Shown: one piece after another, positions 27,201-40,912 of the stretch
Layout of the letters: each line of letters opens with the position of its first letter
How positions within the stretch are numbered: position 1 is the stretch's first letter
DNA from: Lineus longissimus
Taxonomy: Eukaryota; Nemertea; Pilidiophora; Heteronemertea; Lineidae
Direction: 5' to 3'
Assembly: GCF_910592395.1 (NCBI RefSeq)
Contig: NC_088318.1
Span: forward strand, 13,766,349 to 13,826,348
Length of the DNA stretch: 60,000 nt
Program-made: the position numbers and the translations under genes
Notes under the pieces: model-generated
Told to the model about the DNA's origin: nothing
The model's database searches: none
Seen by the model: only the letters and a program-made list of their open reading frames with translations

Positions 27201-30200
27201 CCAAAGTCCCTGATGGTCCAATTTGTGTTGAGATTCATTCTGTTTTTGAGAAACAATGATATGAACTTTCTAAAATCTTGTCAAATAGCCGTCATGAAGG
27301 GTTAAGTTGTTAGAGTTGCGAGATAACTCTTCAGAAATTTATCAGCCACATACTAGAAAATGACGAGCGCGACTCTGTTTGATGCCGTTGTACCAGGCTG
27401 ACACATACGCCCTGCGGGGTTTGAGATGCACCCGCGTCATGTGTAACTTGTACATTTAATTATTCATATTGACACTCTTGGGACGTCGCCGAAGTTATGT
27501 AACGTATGGATTGGTGACATTGTCACAGCTTGGTGACACTTGCCGTCGGGTTTGAATGTGTTTGTGCAAACTCAGGAGACGTTTGCGCTAACTCACGAGA
27601 TGTTTTTCACAACTAGAGCAGTCGCTTTTTGATGGGTAGAAATCAAAAAGGGCGCACACTGTGTCATAAGTTTATTTGCCGTGGGTGAGAGTTTGTATGT
27701 GTTTGTTGTTGAGATGCTTGCTGAGTGTGTCTTCGACTAACGGCATGATGGCTTTGAACCGGCTGGGTTAGAGACAAGGCTACGTGTGTGAAGGAAGGTC
27801 GGTACAAGAGTGAAGGTGACAACATTTCTTGTATTATGGAAATCTTTTATGCAGACTATGGAACATTATCTCTTTTAGCATAGCACATCTAAAGAATTTG
27901 ATTGCCAAAATGAAGCCTCTTCATTTTCCAAGAAGTCAATGAATTCAGTGGGTTTATCACCCCTTCATGTGTCGTATGAACGTCAGTGTTATGCTGTATC
28001 CCGTATCCTCCGTGGGCAAAGGCCAATGGTGCTCTTTTGGTGGGGTGACCAGGGGCCTTTGGGTGCCAGTCATAGGTGTCGCTACATGAAGTGATTCTCA
28101 TCGAAAAATGCCTTTCACCCTTTTAACTCTCAACATTTAGAACCTTTGCATATTCTGAAGGGCTCGCTGAGTCAATGCATTAACTAATCCGATAATCAAG
28201 TATGAAGGAACTACAACCAGAATCTAATTGGTTTTACTCGGCCAGATTGAATCTGATACAGATTTTCTGACCAATTTTCTCGCTGGAGTCTAGTAATAAA
28301 CCGAACAATGGCGCTCCGCTACTTTCTTTAAACCAATTGGAATTGAAAGTTGACGCCAACAATAGACATTTTCAAGTTTCCTCCCGCTGAAATGAATTCG
28401 CGTTGCAGATTTTTCCCTGTCAGGAGAGGTTCATAAACGAACGATGAGTCAGATTGATGGAAAGTTGGCGGAGAATTTTTCATCGCGCTTTCCCGCCTTG
28501 ATTCAGTTGCTTTGGGAGGATTCGCACATTAAGAGGAGTTGGGACCCAGCTGGGTCACGTAGTCATCACACGCGGCAGAAAAACACAACATCCCACACCT
28601 TGATTTTGTCACAGCGTTGATAAGTTGTTAACGTTTCAAAAGAAGACATTCTCAGTGTATGTAATAGGTCGATGGTTTCTTGGCAAATTATGATAATATT
28701 ATGATGGCTAAAAACCCTTGAGCTGAAACACTTAGAAAGGACAAATTCTCAGCCCTTGGAAGGGTTTACTCTACCACACGGCCATCGATGTTGGTATCCC
28801 TCTTCTGCACCACATATCAGTTTTATGCAAGATATGAAAAGAAAACAAGGCCAAGCTAGTGGTAACAAAACCAAGGACTTCCTGGTGAGAAAGTTGACAT
28901 ATCCCAGGACAGAACACGACGTTGCGCAGAACAATGCCGCAGATTCTTCCCTGGCTCATCTGCAAAATTAAAATGCATAAATCGCGGTGTTGTGGTTACT
29001 CAACTGAATCAAAATTACACCCAGTGTCCATAATAATTGCGACAAGCAACGAAATTATTCTGACATGCTCGCAGAGAATATTTGCGTACACATCATGGAG
29101 GATGTCGTCTGGTTCGAACAACGTTGACACTCGATGACACCATGTGCAAAATGGAATTGCATTTTCAGCAGGTTTTGCATCAACGGATACTCCGGATGAT
29201 TCCTCGGATGAGTCAGAATCGACACAATTGAATCTATTGTCGCGGCAATCGGCTGAACATTACCGGAGATAAAGGGGGAGAATGAGAAGAAAAAGTCACC
29301 AGGGTTGTTCCAATAATGCACGGACCCCTGCGGGTTGAAATGAATCCGATCGTGATCGAAAATACTATAATAATTTTCCGAGTTGTGATAGGATTATGTG
29401 TATGTTTTGTAACCGCAGACGGAATTATGGGATGTAATGCGATAGGTTTATTGAAAACGGACACAATATTAGGTCATTGTGTGCTCATGAGTCTCGTATT
29501 TTTCGTCAATATCACGTTTCAATGGACACGAGTTTGGGGGGTCTGGATCATTTCACGCTTTTTTTCTGCGTTTTTTTCTTGGCGAGATATAGAAACAAGA
29601 GGAAACGATATGATTTAGAGATGCCCCATTGACTAAACGTAGCAACTGAGTGTGCTATAAAAGGAGTTTGGGCAGTGTTCCACAAGGCAAAAAAATTGCC
29701 TTCGTGTTTTACTGCTGATTGCATGATGCCACAAGGAAACAAGCTTGGGGAAAGTTTCTCGATTTTTTGTGGTGTGAATCCTGCATGCCGCAAAGCATGT
29801 TACTGATGTACAGAAAAGTAAATTGTAGCCATCTCTCCAGAGGTTGACGAACGTCTTCAAGATCTACATACCCCGAGTGATCAATATCAATAATCTTTTT
29901 ACATATTCCGTCTGATCTCCCAATGACTGTAAGCGATCCCACACTGTCTCATTCACACCGACCCTTGTTGTCGAACAAGAGACGATGTAGTGTCATACGA
30001 GTTACCCTCGGGAATACTTGTTCGTGTGAGCCTGATGTGGTGACTAAGGGCAAAGCTGCAGGGGTTAGTCGTCCTATTAGCCAAATCCCTTTAACATTTT
30101 GTTTATTTGCTTTGTATTGGTTAAGCAGTGACTGCAGACAAGCCATTTTTAACAAGACATGTCACAAATCGCTAAACTGCAGGGTTCGTCGCACAAGATG

Positions 30201-32030
30201 GTGATTGCTGCGACATGCCTTTAATATCAAGTCTGTTCCATTTCATCAACGATGGCTGTGTAGAGTGAATTTGCCTGTTGACAAGCAATATTTTGTTGCT
30301 TGTTGTGGCGATGAAAGTTGCATGTTGCTGTGATGAAAAAAATTGGTTGTCTCAGGTGAGCACAATATGTAGCCCTGATGCAATGCCGTTGGACAGCTGG
30401 TCTTCAGTTTTTCGAAATATCTGACATGGGTCTGGCGTGACGTCGTTCGTAAGGTCGTCGTTACCATGCATGCTCTTCGTCTTGGATGACCGCCAGGGAA
30501 AACGCGGTACGAGTAATCGAACACGCTATAACTGTAGTGGAACCAGTCTGCAGCAACTGATCTGCAGCAGACCCTCAACATCGCCTATTGTTGGGTTCCT
30601 TCGGGAGATTTCTCACCGTCCCCAAGGGTCAATCCCTCCCTCTGAGTGCGCCCAGGGATAATGACCACTTGACCACAATAGAGCGTCAGCTGCCGGCTAA
30701 ATCTCACTCCATGAGCCTCGTCATATGGCAGGTTTTTTCCTCCGTGCTAACTAATGGGTTTGTAGCCTAAAACAATGGCGGTATCCCTGCTAACATGCGA
30801 TTGTCTCCCCACGGCTTGTAACAGGAACCTCGTCACATGCCCGTGGGCTGTCACCCTAGGCACCACCTATCTAATCACGTCAGTCAAGTGCAGATTTGCC
30901 GATCTATACTTGGTAAAAAACACAATGACTTTGTTGGGGAAAAAAGCGACAACCTGCTGTTCGGATGATGGGGGTTTGAGTATATTCCTGTGTGGAATAG
31001 AGTTGCAGGTGATACAGTTCTTTTCTGGATGCAAGGGCATCAGGGCGAAAAAATTAGATTCCTGCTGTTCTTGCCGACTAAGTGTTTTAGTTATCATTGC
31101 ATGTGTTCAGAGGTTATCTGTCTTGTTGGAGAGATAAGGAGTTGAAGCATCTTGAGACCTTGGTGGCAGCGCTAGAGTGATTTTAACATTGCATGGATGA
31201 TATCGGGTGAAACACCACCTGGCACTGACATTGGGGGTCCTGACTACGATGACGAAAGGTTCGAACTCGATTTTGGTTTGTGGATGCCCTGATATAGAGA
31301 ACTTGAAACAAAGATTTTCTGCCCATGCAACAAAAGGATGTCTTTTCTGCAGGTAAAACCGGTAATCGCTGGGTCTGATTGATAGCCACAGGTCACTGTG
31401 ATTGCGGATTATTGTCACAAGCACCTGAAATGACCATTGAAAATGGGCAACTGTTGTTGCATGTGCATTCATATTCATATGTCGCTATGGTTTAAGGAGC
31501 TCTTTTGGTGCTGACTGGGAAGAGCCACTGCTGAAGAAGAAGCACTCTGAATACAAGAGTTGTGTCTGAATACCAAGTCCAATACCAAGTCCTGTCATCC
31601 ATCCCCGTTACCATAAACAAGCTCAGTCTGCAGTGCATCTCCCCTACTGAGAATGAAATGACTAGCTTTAGAATAATAGCCTCCTGATCCTGGGGATTCC
31701 GTCTCCAGCCGAGTCCATCAGTCAACTAAGTCTACGCTATCAGGAGCAAGAAGCCTTAAGGACTCTAACCGGTTAGTGTAGCATACAATTCAACTGATAA
31801 CGCCATTGCCAATCAGAGCGTATAATTTTCGAGGATCAGCCGGCCAGGATGTTGAGCAGTGATTCGTCCGTTTGGTGTGCAAGGGTAGCTTTAGGGGGCC
31901 AGTATAGTCGTGAATAGTTTGTTGTGAAAACGAATGTTCATACTGAAACCGCTATGGTGGCTTGCATTATATTTCCAAATGAAGAGATCTGTTGGAAATA
32001 GGTTGCAGTTTTATAGTCTAATATCTTTCT
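21215..32030. other. Intronic stretch with candidate regulatory DNA and no recognised gene
   Basis: Open frames are under about 110 codons and match no family. A short near-duplication lies at about 21449-21520 (TCACCTCCATTCATTGAAGA and TCACCTCCTTCATTAAAGAG). A TATAAAAGG string at about 29656 resembles a TATA box but has no supported gene after it. On the minus strand, 29853-29888 would encode an EF-hand-like loop (see findings). Parts such as 21950-22900 and 25300-25960 are dense in AATTAG/CAATTA words and low in repeats. Confidence 0.4.
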
Positions 32031-32175
32031 ATCTATCTGAAAAATGCTGTCGTTAAGAGGTATCCTGATTACAGAGGTGAAACTCAATGAAACAGACAAA
32101 TCTGAGACTAATTGTGGTTTCCTCAATAGAGAGGATGACCTTAATAGAGAGGTGTCTGATAAGGGAAGTTCTACT
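32030..32175. repeat. Copy of a dispersed GAGAGGTGTC repeat
   Basis: GAGGTATCCTGATTACAGAG and CTTAATAGAGAGGTGTCTGA share order and wording with the segment at 40913-41000 (GGAGGTGTCTTGATTACTGA, CTATAAAGGACACTC). The repeat has alternating direct and inverted GAGGTGTCC-like words, as in a non-autonomous DNA element. It is decayed, and its ends are not defined. Confidence 0.5.
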
Positions 32176-33862
32176 GTACTCCAGACCGCTTGACATTGCT
32201 GTTTATGTACCCGAGCCAAAATAACCAAGAAAAACATGTCATAAAAACTACTCCTAATATCACATCGTGGGTGAAACGTGCCAGGGTGATCAATGAAAGC
32301 GTAAAAAATAACTCTGATTGGTCGGGTTATGTCAGTACAACAACATCCAATTGATTAAGCATTTCCCATTTATATTTGATTGGCTTCCATCAATTCTCTT
32401 GACACGAGTCGACCGTATCGCTTGCAGGTTGCCACAACATTTGACAGCGTACGACCCCCGTATCGAACACGGATGTCATAACCGTGCCACGTATCAATAC
32501 ACCGCGATCAATCCATTGGCATATTTTGAAATCATATTCCAATGTTTCACGGAGCTGTCAAAATCGGTACGATATCGTACCGATTGGGAATTTGGAAATT
32601 CTCTGCCTGCCATAGATTGCTATTTCTGGTCAATAGCGCGCTGCACTGGGACACGGTAACCAATCGACTGAAATAAGTGACTTAATGATTAAGCGTTACC
32701 GGAACATTCAATTATGTCAACGCAGTCACTTTAGTCATTACTTCTTGGGATGACTTGCCCTCTTAACTGCCTAATTTTTGTGGGTGTTTCGGTTCAGCGG
32801 ATTGCCGCAAAAAACCAAAATTCACCGGTATTTCAACTGAGACAAGATATTAGTGTTGGTGGCGAAAGTAATCCAGGGCAGTGCTCTAAACTGGATAAAA
32901 GATACCATTCCCCAAACAATATAAAAGGGTTAATGGACATCGATAAACACTGATTCAGCATGCTCCATTCTTCCCTGTGAAATATCAAATTTATGTCAGA
33001 AGCATTGTACACGATTTGTAACTTAACTCGCGGGCTCTTCAAAGTCGTTGCATCGTACAATGACACAATGGGCACCGTCAGGCGAGACGGTCGCGATTGA
33101 CAGCTCATTCGGGCCAGAAATGACACGATGCGTATTTCATTATCAATCGTTATTGACCGACTCCCAATCAAATTATCTGTCAAACTCTATCTAACCATTC
33201 CTGTACATTGTGCGTAACAATTAAGATCGGAGCGTCTGCTATTGCGTGAGTCACTCAGGTGGATTCTGGGCCGGTGACTCTTTCAGTACACATCGTAATG
33301 AAATCGTCCGCCCGTCTTATCCAGTCCAGTTGTCCTTTGTACAAAAATTCCAAAGTCTGCAAGTCGAAAAACGAAAAAATTTGACGATGACGTGCAAAAA
33401 TCTAATAAAATGATGGCACAGTGTGTTTATCAAGAAGTTAAACAGTGTGTCCCTCAAGAAATTAACAGTGAGGTTTTGAAAGTAGAGTGAGTGCCACGTC
33501 ACAGCCAAAAATTTGCCTTCCAAGCTATGTTTGGAAACAAGTGGAGGACTGAGGGGAAACAAACAATCATTATTTTTAGATTGGCCTCAACTGTATCTCC
33601 TCAATCTGCTAACTGTTGGTAGCAGCAAATTAGCTCCTAGCAATCTTCGAAGTAGCGACGCTAACAAGGCATCATGCCGTTTTGACAACTTCTCCTCTGG
33701 CGAACGGCGGATATATTTCCACACCTTCGAAGGCCGCCAACATTCCGTTAGTTATGGCAACATATAGTTTGCCTTAATGATGTGAGTACGCCAAGTTTAA
33801 ACTTGTTGCATGGTACGTAACCTTGAATATTTTCACACATAAAACGTTTTCTCTCATTTCGG

Positions 33863-34091
33863 ATATGTGACCCGCTCTACCAAAACTAGGCGCTTGTCGC
33901 ATCTGAACTTGACAGGTAGATACGGACTTGTTGTTCATTTCCCTATTGTAGACCTTTTGTTGAATGTGACCAAATCAGTTTGTAATAGATTTCACAAAAG
34001 GTCAACAATAGGGAAATGAACAACAAGTCCGTATCAACCTGTCAAGTTCAGATGCGACAAGTGCCTAGTTTTGGTAGAGCGAGTCACATAT
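33863..34091. mobile_element. 229-bp foldback element with 98-bp arms
   Basis: The arm 33863-33960 is the reverse complement of 33994-34091 with four mismatches by my alignment, around a 33-bp loop. The outer ends read ATATGTGAC...GTCACATAT. Such near-identical arms indicate a young insertion or ongoing correction between arms. No transposase is present, so if mobile it is non-autonomous. Transcribed within the CUB pre-mRNA, it would make a long dsRNA hairpin. No clear target-site duplication was seen. Confidence 0.9.
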
Positions 34092-35479
34092 GGGTAGATT
34101 TATCGTTGTCAATGTCAGCAAATTTGCATGCATAATGACTGCACACTGGCAATGTTTATTTCTATCTACCTGAGCCACAATAAAATACAATGAAGAGGAA
34201 TGGCCTAGGCCTTTAAGGGGACATTTGTTACCTCTGTTATAATCTCGATAACCCCCGACATTTAGCCCAAAGGAAACCTGAGGTAAAGAACTGTTTAGAT
34301 TTCAGCTGCATTTCTGTGCATATCATCTGAAATGCCAACCTGCTTTAGAATAAAGTAAATCGAGTAGGAGATTTTATGAAAAATTTCATGTTCAGGCAAT
34401 ACTGACGTCTAGTTAATCCGTCTATCTGCGCTTTCATTCTACCCCAGGGACAGACAATCTATTGTCTGCATCAGGTTACGAGAAAATTTCATCAATATTT
34501 CTTGAGAAGAAGTGCGCCTATTTTGTCCTTATATTTTCATAAGATGCATGATAACAACAAGTAATCTATTGGAAAAAAAACTAGATTTAGCTTCCAATGA
34601 TGGAACGTCAGTTTTTTATCGAACATCTGCAATTTTCTTTTATAATGTTCTTGTTAAATTGAGCCTCAAAGCAATGGATGGAAATGGATTTGTTGAGCTG
34701 TTGCAATCTGATAAGAAGTTTAAAACTGGAAGTAGTTTTCATTATCAACTACCCACAAAAGTGGACCTGTGATGAATATTTGCATGGATGTAGGAGAAGA
34801 CTTAAGCATCTGTGTTAATGAACGGCACAGACCAAGTACCATCGCAATAGTTAGAGCCCCTGGAATCAATCTTGGCAAGGTCTCTCTCACAATAGGCATT
34901 CAGATTCAAGAAGCATTGTGTTTAACCTTGCGCTACTTCGACCAGTGAAACGACCAGCAATTTGGCAAAAGCAGGGAACGAGACTCCTCTGATTTCAAAG
35001 CCCGATTGGATGGCCCCCATATGTTGTGCTTGGTTTTTGCTCACATCTCCTAATGTCTTGACAGGAGGACAATCGCTAATGACAAAGACCCCTTTTTGAA
35101 ATGAGAAAAGCAATTAGGCTGATTTGTGTTATCTATTGAAGGCTGCGCTCCCATCTTCATCTGACGGGTCCAAATATAGACATGGCGTGAATGGCGATGA
35201 TGGGCCGATGAAGGACTTTTGTCACATTGAAGTTCAACAGTTCTGTATAGTTTCCAGGTGCCGGGGAGTTGTCAGGTTGCGTCCATGGACAATGGCGGTG
35301 TCAGAAGGACATGGAATGGCTATTATTGGATGACGCCTCGACCCTGTCACTTCGATATTATAAGTCGTAATAATTGATTTCTTGGTGTTGAAGCCTTCTC
35401 CTCACTGAAACCTGAAAAACTTTTGATGCAAACTTGTACATGTCTTAAGTGCTTGTAATCAGATATTTGCACACATTTC

Positions 35480-35513
35480 CAGCTGAGCGGCAGGCATTGT
35501 AGCCTCTTGTTTT
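35480..35513 (+). repeat. Second tail of the pearl/HINE-like family
   Basis: CAGCTGAGCGGCAGGC, a short spacer and GCCTCTTGTT repeat the layout of the tail at 21181, with a weaker AGGC/GCCT hairpin. No matching head was seen immediately upstream. Confidence 0.5.
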
Positions 35514-35618
35514 TCCATGTCCAAACGAGGATTGAGGGGAAGTAAAGCTGAAGGTGTGGCTGAGCCAGCACTCATACTTTTAACTTATACAGCACTTAAC
35601 CTATACTCTTCGCAAGCC

Positions 35619-35636
35619 GGGGGGGGGGGGGGGGGG
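35619..35636 (+). repeat. Run of 18 G
   Basis: This is an uninterrupted guanine homopolymer. It could fold as a G-quadruplex, and its length is likely to vary or be misread in sequencing. Confidence 0.9.
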
Positions 35637-38600
35637 TTACAGGACCCTCTGGACACGCCAATGGCCTACCAGGACATAGGTTATGATAACACCTCCCAAC
35701 TTGTATCAGCTTTATCATTATATACATGACTTCCATATCCAATCACTTCTTTGCCAGGGATTCCCTATGATGTGTAGCTTTAAATATCATGCTTTGATTC
35801 CGCATGATTAAAGAACATACACATTTCTCGATGAGGCAGAAAATTGAGAAATCCCATGGGGATGTAATGCTCTGGGTAAGAAGGGCGATGAAGGTTGTAA
35901 CACTCTTGAGCGGGAAAAGGAGCGTTGAAACAACAATGAATGGATGCATTTGGGTTTTTTCTGGTTTAAATCATCATCTGTAACTCTCACAATTCAAAGG
36001 GTAGGGTTGTTAAAGGTCAATGCTGTCCATGTACGTAGCTCTCAGGCCTTTAAAGTTGTACCACGTCTCTTGCGAGTGCAGAGCTGAAACATCAAGAAAC
36101 CATGAACGCAAATTTCAAAAGGTTTTGTAAATTTTCACCTTTTGGTGTTGGGTAGCGTTATGATTTGCCAAGGGACGGCATACATAGCTGGATTCCTTGT
36201 TCAAGGGCAGGCTAAGTGTGTGTATTCATTTAGCAAGTTGTGTAGCGCTGGTGTCGTGGGTCGGATGTTTCAGCGGCACAGCTTGTGGTTGCACGTTGAT
36301 GAAATTAGTAGTGATTAGATCACACCGGTTCCCAGTTAACAAAAAGTGCTGGGTTCATATTGAGTTCGTGAAGGTCAAAATACTGTGCAAGACTTATGTG
36401 AAGCAGGAGGTTTCTTAATTGTGACCAGTAGTGTACTCATTTGTTTAAAGGGGGACTGTATGCAGGTGTGTATTGAGTCAACCGGTGATGAATCTCAAAC
36501 CCATCAATGGCCTATCTAACTGGGAGATGACGATTATTTCATCACTCACCACAGCAATACTATGGCATGTCGCTGCAGCAAAAATCGCATTATGCTTCAG
36601 TCACCTGTGTGCGCCATAGTTTATATCAGCGAGTTCAGCAGATGCATCCTGTTCTCCCACGATATGATCAACGCGACACCGAGTACCGCAATTATAACGC
36701 TCGACGCTAAATATACTTCAACCCTGCCAATCAGGAGCAGATAGTTTTGACAGGAGCAGTTGGTCTTCGCAGTGTCGGGTGTCGAATTTCACGTAATTCT
36801 ATAACAGTATCAGAGAATAACGAGAGGTTAAAACTAACTCAACCTACCAGTGTGCCAACTATTACATAATTTCCCCACCCTCATCATTACCGGGCATTAG
36901 CGCAATTCCGCATGAGAACCGGTCTGGTATGCGCCATACCGGCAAGTGCGTCTTACAATATTGTGACAACGTGAATTGACTTAGTGGACAACATTGTTCC
37001 GTGTACAAAGACGTTCCGGTCTTGGAGCTGTAGCGTCTTTTGTCGCTAGCACAATTTCTAGCACAGACAGCTAATAGCCGTATTATATAGGCAGGTCTTT
37101 AACGCTAAAAATAAGGATGGAATTTCAAAGGGTTGCTTTGTGTGCTATGAGAAGAATTACTTGAATAGATACTGCATGGAGCCTGGTGTTCATGATGAGG
37201 CGCCAAAATTCGATGAGAAACTGAATCTTTACAGCTGTTTCAAATCAAGACTGGTTCTGTACTTCGTAATTAGGACAAAACTTGCTCATTAAGGGAGCAG
37301 TGCAATGGAAGATTTGAAAACCACAAGGGATGTTAATTCTGACCAGTCCTGTTGCAGCCTCTAAAGCCTCAGTTTGCCCTGGAGATTTCAAGTGATTATA
37401 TTTGACCATTGACAGAAAAAAGATCAACATCTTTTAAAAGGAATGTTGCCACAAATCCTTGAAGTGCCATAAGTTGCATCTGAGGTGCTTGGGTAAACTG
37501 AGTTAGGGACCCAGACAATGGCCCCTCTTGTCGGACATGTTATAGCTGAAGGGGGGACTGGCTTAATCGACTGTGTAAATATGCTATGAAAACCCTCACA
37601 GCTATCGGGAAATGCAGAGGAAAAGCATGGTATTTGTGTAGTCGGTTCCAGCATAAGAAGAGTTTAGTTTTGTATACATTTTGTAAAGTTATTACACATA
37701 TTGTTCATCAGGATTTTCCTACGTAGCATGACTTGGACTGTGGGTTGCAATGTTGACTGTGCAGGGGCCAAGTGCTTCGCTAATCAAGGTAAAAACTAAA
37801 AAGGGTTTTGACACTTTCTCTGTGAGGAATTACAGGGGGCAGTCGGGTTTGATTAGGATAAGGGACCAGGGAGTTTAATAAGTTGGTATGGGGAAGGGCA
37901 TTGAAGGGGTGTGCTGAAAATCTATTGCAGCCGTACACTGTTGGCAGCATCTTCTTATGAAATGAGTGTTTGCGTATTTTCACATTTTCAAATTCGAGTA
38001 AAACTTTTAAATCTTTCGGACACACGGCCATCGATTGGCAATAGGTATTTCCTTCACGTGATCAGGTCATGGTGTCCGAAGAAATCAGAACTGACGAGGA
38101 CGATCTCTGATGACTACTAATTACCAATCTTCTCACCAATCTATAAATGTAATTAAACGTATCAAAGTGAACACATCATCGACTCAAATACGACACCAGT
38201 TGCTCCCTATCTAATTATCTCGGTGCAGAAACGTCGCCACGTTCCTGGACTGGTACATCAGAGGCGGCCAAAGCGCCACATCAAATGGCGACTATCATTT
38301 CAACATTAACTTCCTGTGCACTAATTATTAGACGCGACTTTTGCTAAAGATCCTGAGGCCGGGTACTTTTACTTTCGATGGTGGGAGATAGATCAATGAG
38401 TAAAATTAAGGTAGCGCACACTGGCAATGAAATTCAGAGCATCCGTTAGAAGTAGAGGAAATAAGCATTGTGGACTGTGAAGACAAAAAGATATAAAAAA
38501 AGAACACAGCTGCCTACAGATAGCGAAACTGTCTCTCACCCTCGATTTTTCATCAGTGTACATTACAATCCTTAAAGGCCCGCTACTCAGTTCCGTGTCA

Positions 38601-39427
38601 TAAGGACGTTATCAGCCTAAATGTGACCGCTCTCACCTCGGTGATGAAGGTGCAGCCCTCATTAGTGGAATTGAGTAATGGTTTTGTCATATTGATGAGG
38701 AGAACCTCTTTAATTGCATTTTGAGCATAAGTCCTTAACATTCCTTTACCACGGTAGCCAGTGTAATCAACATTTTTTACCAATATGAGTTTGCCGGAAC
38801 AACAGTGGCATTTCTTCTCTTCTAACCAGTGTTGTCAATCTTTTCTGCGTACAAATACAACAGTATTGTCTACCTCCAGGCTTGACTGTCTGTACAATAT
38901 ACTGGCCATGAGAGTTAGAATTTGCCATCTCATCTCCCGATACTTCTTGTTGACAGTTAGGCTCACTTGTCCATCAGGTGACCTTTAAATTCAGCTAAAT
39001 TGAACCACAAACACCTTTAATAAGATTATGAAATATCTACCATCAGCCGTGACTGAAAAAATCTTGACTTGAAAATTTCATGTCTCGCTACACCCTCTAT
39101 ATAAATTAGACTCCGCTAGCCTGCAGGCATTGTTAGCTGCCATCTTTGTTGCTCTTCGCTAATTTGCCTACGGCGGATTGTGCATATTTTCTAGAAGGGC
39201 GGCTCTCAATTCAGTATCTGCTGATGCCGTGCATGCACATGCGTGCAGCGGATGTGCACTCGGCGTTTTTTGTCCCGTTCTTCTTCGCAATTAAGAAACT
39301 ACTGATTCTCCGGTATTGCAGAGGGTATTTATAGGATGATATGTCGAATACTTGTGCATGTTTGAGATGTGCTTATCAATTATTATAGTTCTGTAAATTT
39401 TTCAGAAAAAGTAGGCCATGTTACTTT

Positions 39428-39547
39428 GATCAAGATTCTTAGTGACATTTACTAAGACTCTTAGTCACCTTTACTAAGAATCTTAGTTACTTTTACTGAG
39501 AATCTTTGTGACTTTTATTAAGAATCTTAGTAATCTTCATGGATTCT
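39428..39547. repeat. 22-bp tandem array, five palindromic units
   Basis: The word CTTAG or CTTTG recurs at 39438, 39460, 39482, 39504 and 39526, exactly 22 bp apart. Consecutive units create near-perfect palindromes of the form ACTAAGA-N-TCTTAGT at their joins. Copies differ by a few bases each, so the array is moderately old. Confidence 0.85.
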
Positions 39548-40912
39548 CTGATGATAAGGTTAAGTTTATCCAGTGTAAGACTCGGAAACTTATTTTCTGG
39601 ACAATTTCATCTGATTCAAAGCCATTGGGAATAATGTGACAAATGCAGCCTCAATACACATATGAGTTAATTTAATTCAACAATTAGGTTGGTAACACTG
39701 TGGTCCTTCTTCAAGGGATTGCCATAGCCTCACGCTCTCCAAAATAGCCCGTGAAATCATACCCGATGTAAGTTCAGTGGGTTAACTATGCCCGCGGGCA
39801 CTGGCCCTGTGGGGTACCCTATTCATAACGTACTTCCTGGGGGATGTTGAGGAGGGAGTGTGACAATGCTGTTGGATGCCGTGCACGGAAATCTGTAGTT
39901 ATGGGGGTAGGGACAAAGAGTTGTGGTGTAGAGGGACTTGCGTGTGTGTCAGACATGTCAAAATGTTCACTGCAGTATGTGACTGCGATGATGACGTTAT
40001 TGGTGTTGGCACGGCTTTAAAATGATGACTAAAGCTGCACACGCGTGACAAAATTAGGAGCAACAATCAAAAGTTTTCCTATTTTGGGCCAGGTCCTTCG
40101 ACAAATCCAGTTGAATGACAATATTGATGTTACTGTCACATCAGACTAACTTAGTTCGACAAACCTAGTTGACTCACAGAACAGCTGTTATTTCACACTA
40201 ACAGAGTTAGAGGACTCTAAGTAACAGTAACTAATCCTGTACCCAAAACTCATGTAGTGGACTGTCTGGTTTCCCTAGCCGATACAGAGTATCTGGTTTC
40301 CTCCCACATTTTGTTGACATACATCCCCAGTATTGTCTCCATAGCTAATAATGCCTTCGCTTTATCCAAAGTCCTTTATTGGATACCTTATTCGTAGTTT
40401 TTACAGAATAATACTTTCCCAATATATTTCATAGCATGTTCGCTAAAGGGTTTAGGATTTCAAAAGGGACATTTTATGAGTCGGATATTGTAAGCTCTTT
40501 TGTCCAGTAGTGGATACCAACGATACTGATGCTAACTTCACAAAAGGTTCGAGTTTTGTACACATGAGCAATTCTGAACATTCTGACATTTTGTCATTCT
40601 CCAAATGTCAGTGGTGCCACCTGCCATCAGGTCTCAGAACCTAATATCCCGGAGTCATTTGTTTATGACTCGGAGCTACGGAAGACAATGGCCATTATGC
40701 TACAGGGAGAATCCCTGCTAGGCCGAACAATGTAGAGAGTTTGGTTACGCCTATACAAAAGCAGTTTTGAATTTTCAATGCAAGTCAATAATGTGTAGAA
40801 TCAGTATTGTCGATAATTAGGAAGAATCGAGTTTCAGTTGGGTTCTTAGTTTTTTTCTCACAATGCAACGTTATGTTATTTGTCGATCTTGGATGTGGCA
40901 GAGTAAGTCAAA

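Larger units (their letters stand above)
34092..39427. other. Intronic stretch, largely featureless
   Basis: Apart from a repeat tail at about 35480-35513 and a run of 18 G at 35619-35636, nothing specific is visible. Open frames are under 90 codons and match no family. Confidence 0.45.

Noticed and set aside
29650-29800. TATA-box promoter (TATAAAAGG) for a nested gene
   Set aside because: The following open frame is 27 codons with no recognisable product, and such strings are expected by chance in AT-leaning introns.
31938-32237. 99-codon minus-strand frame
   Set aside because: It is a reading of the dispersed GAGAGGTGTC repeat.
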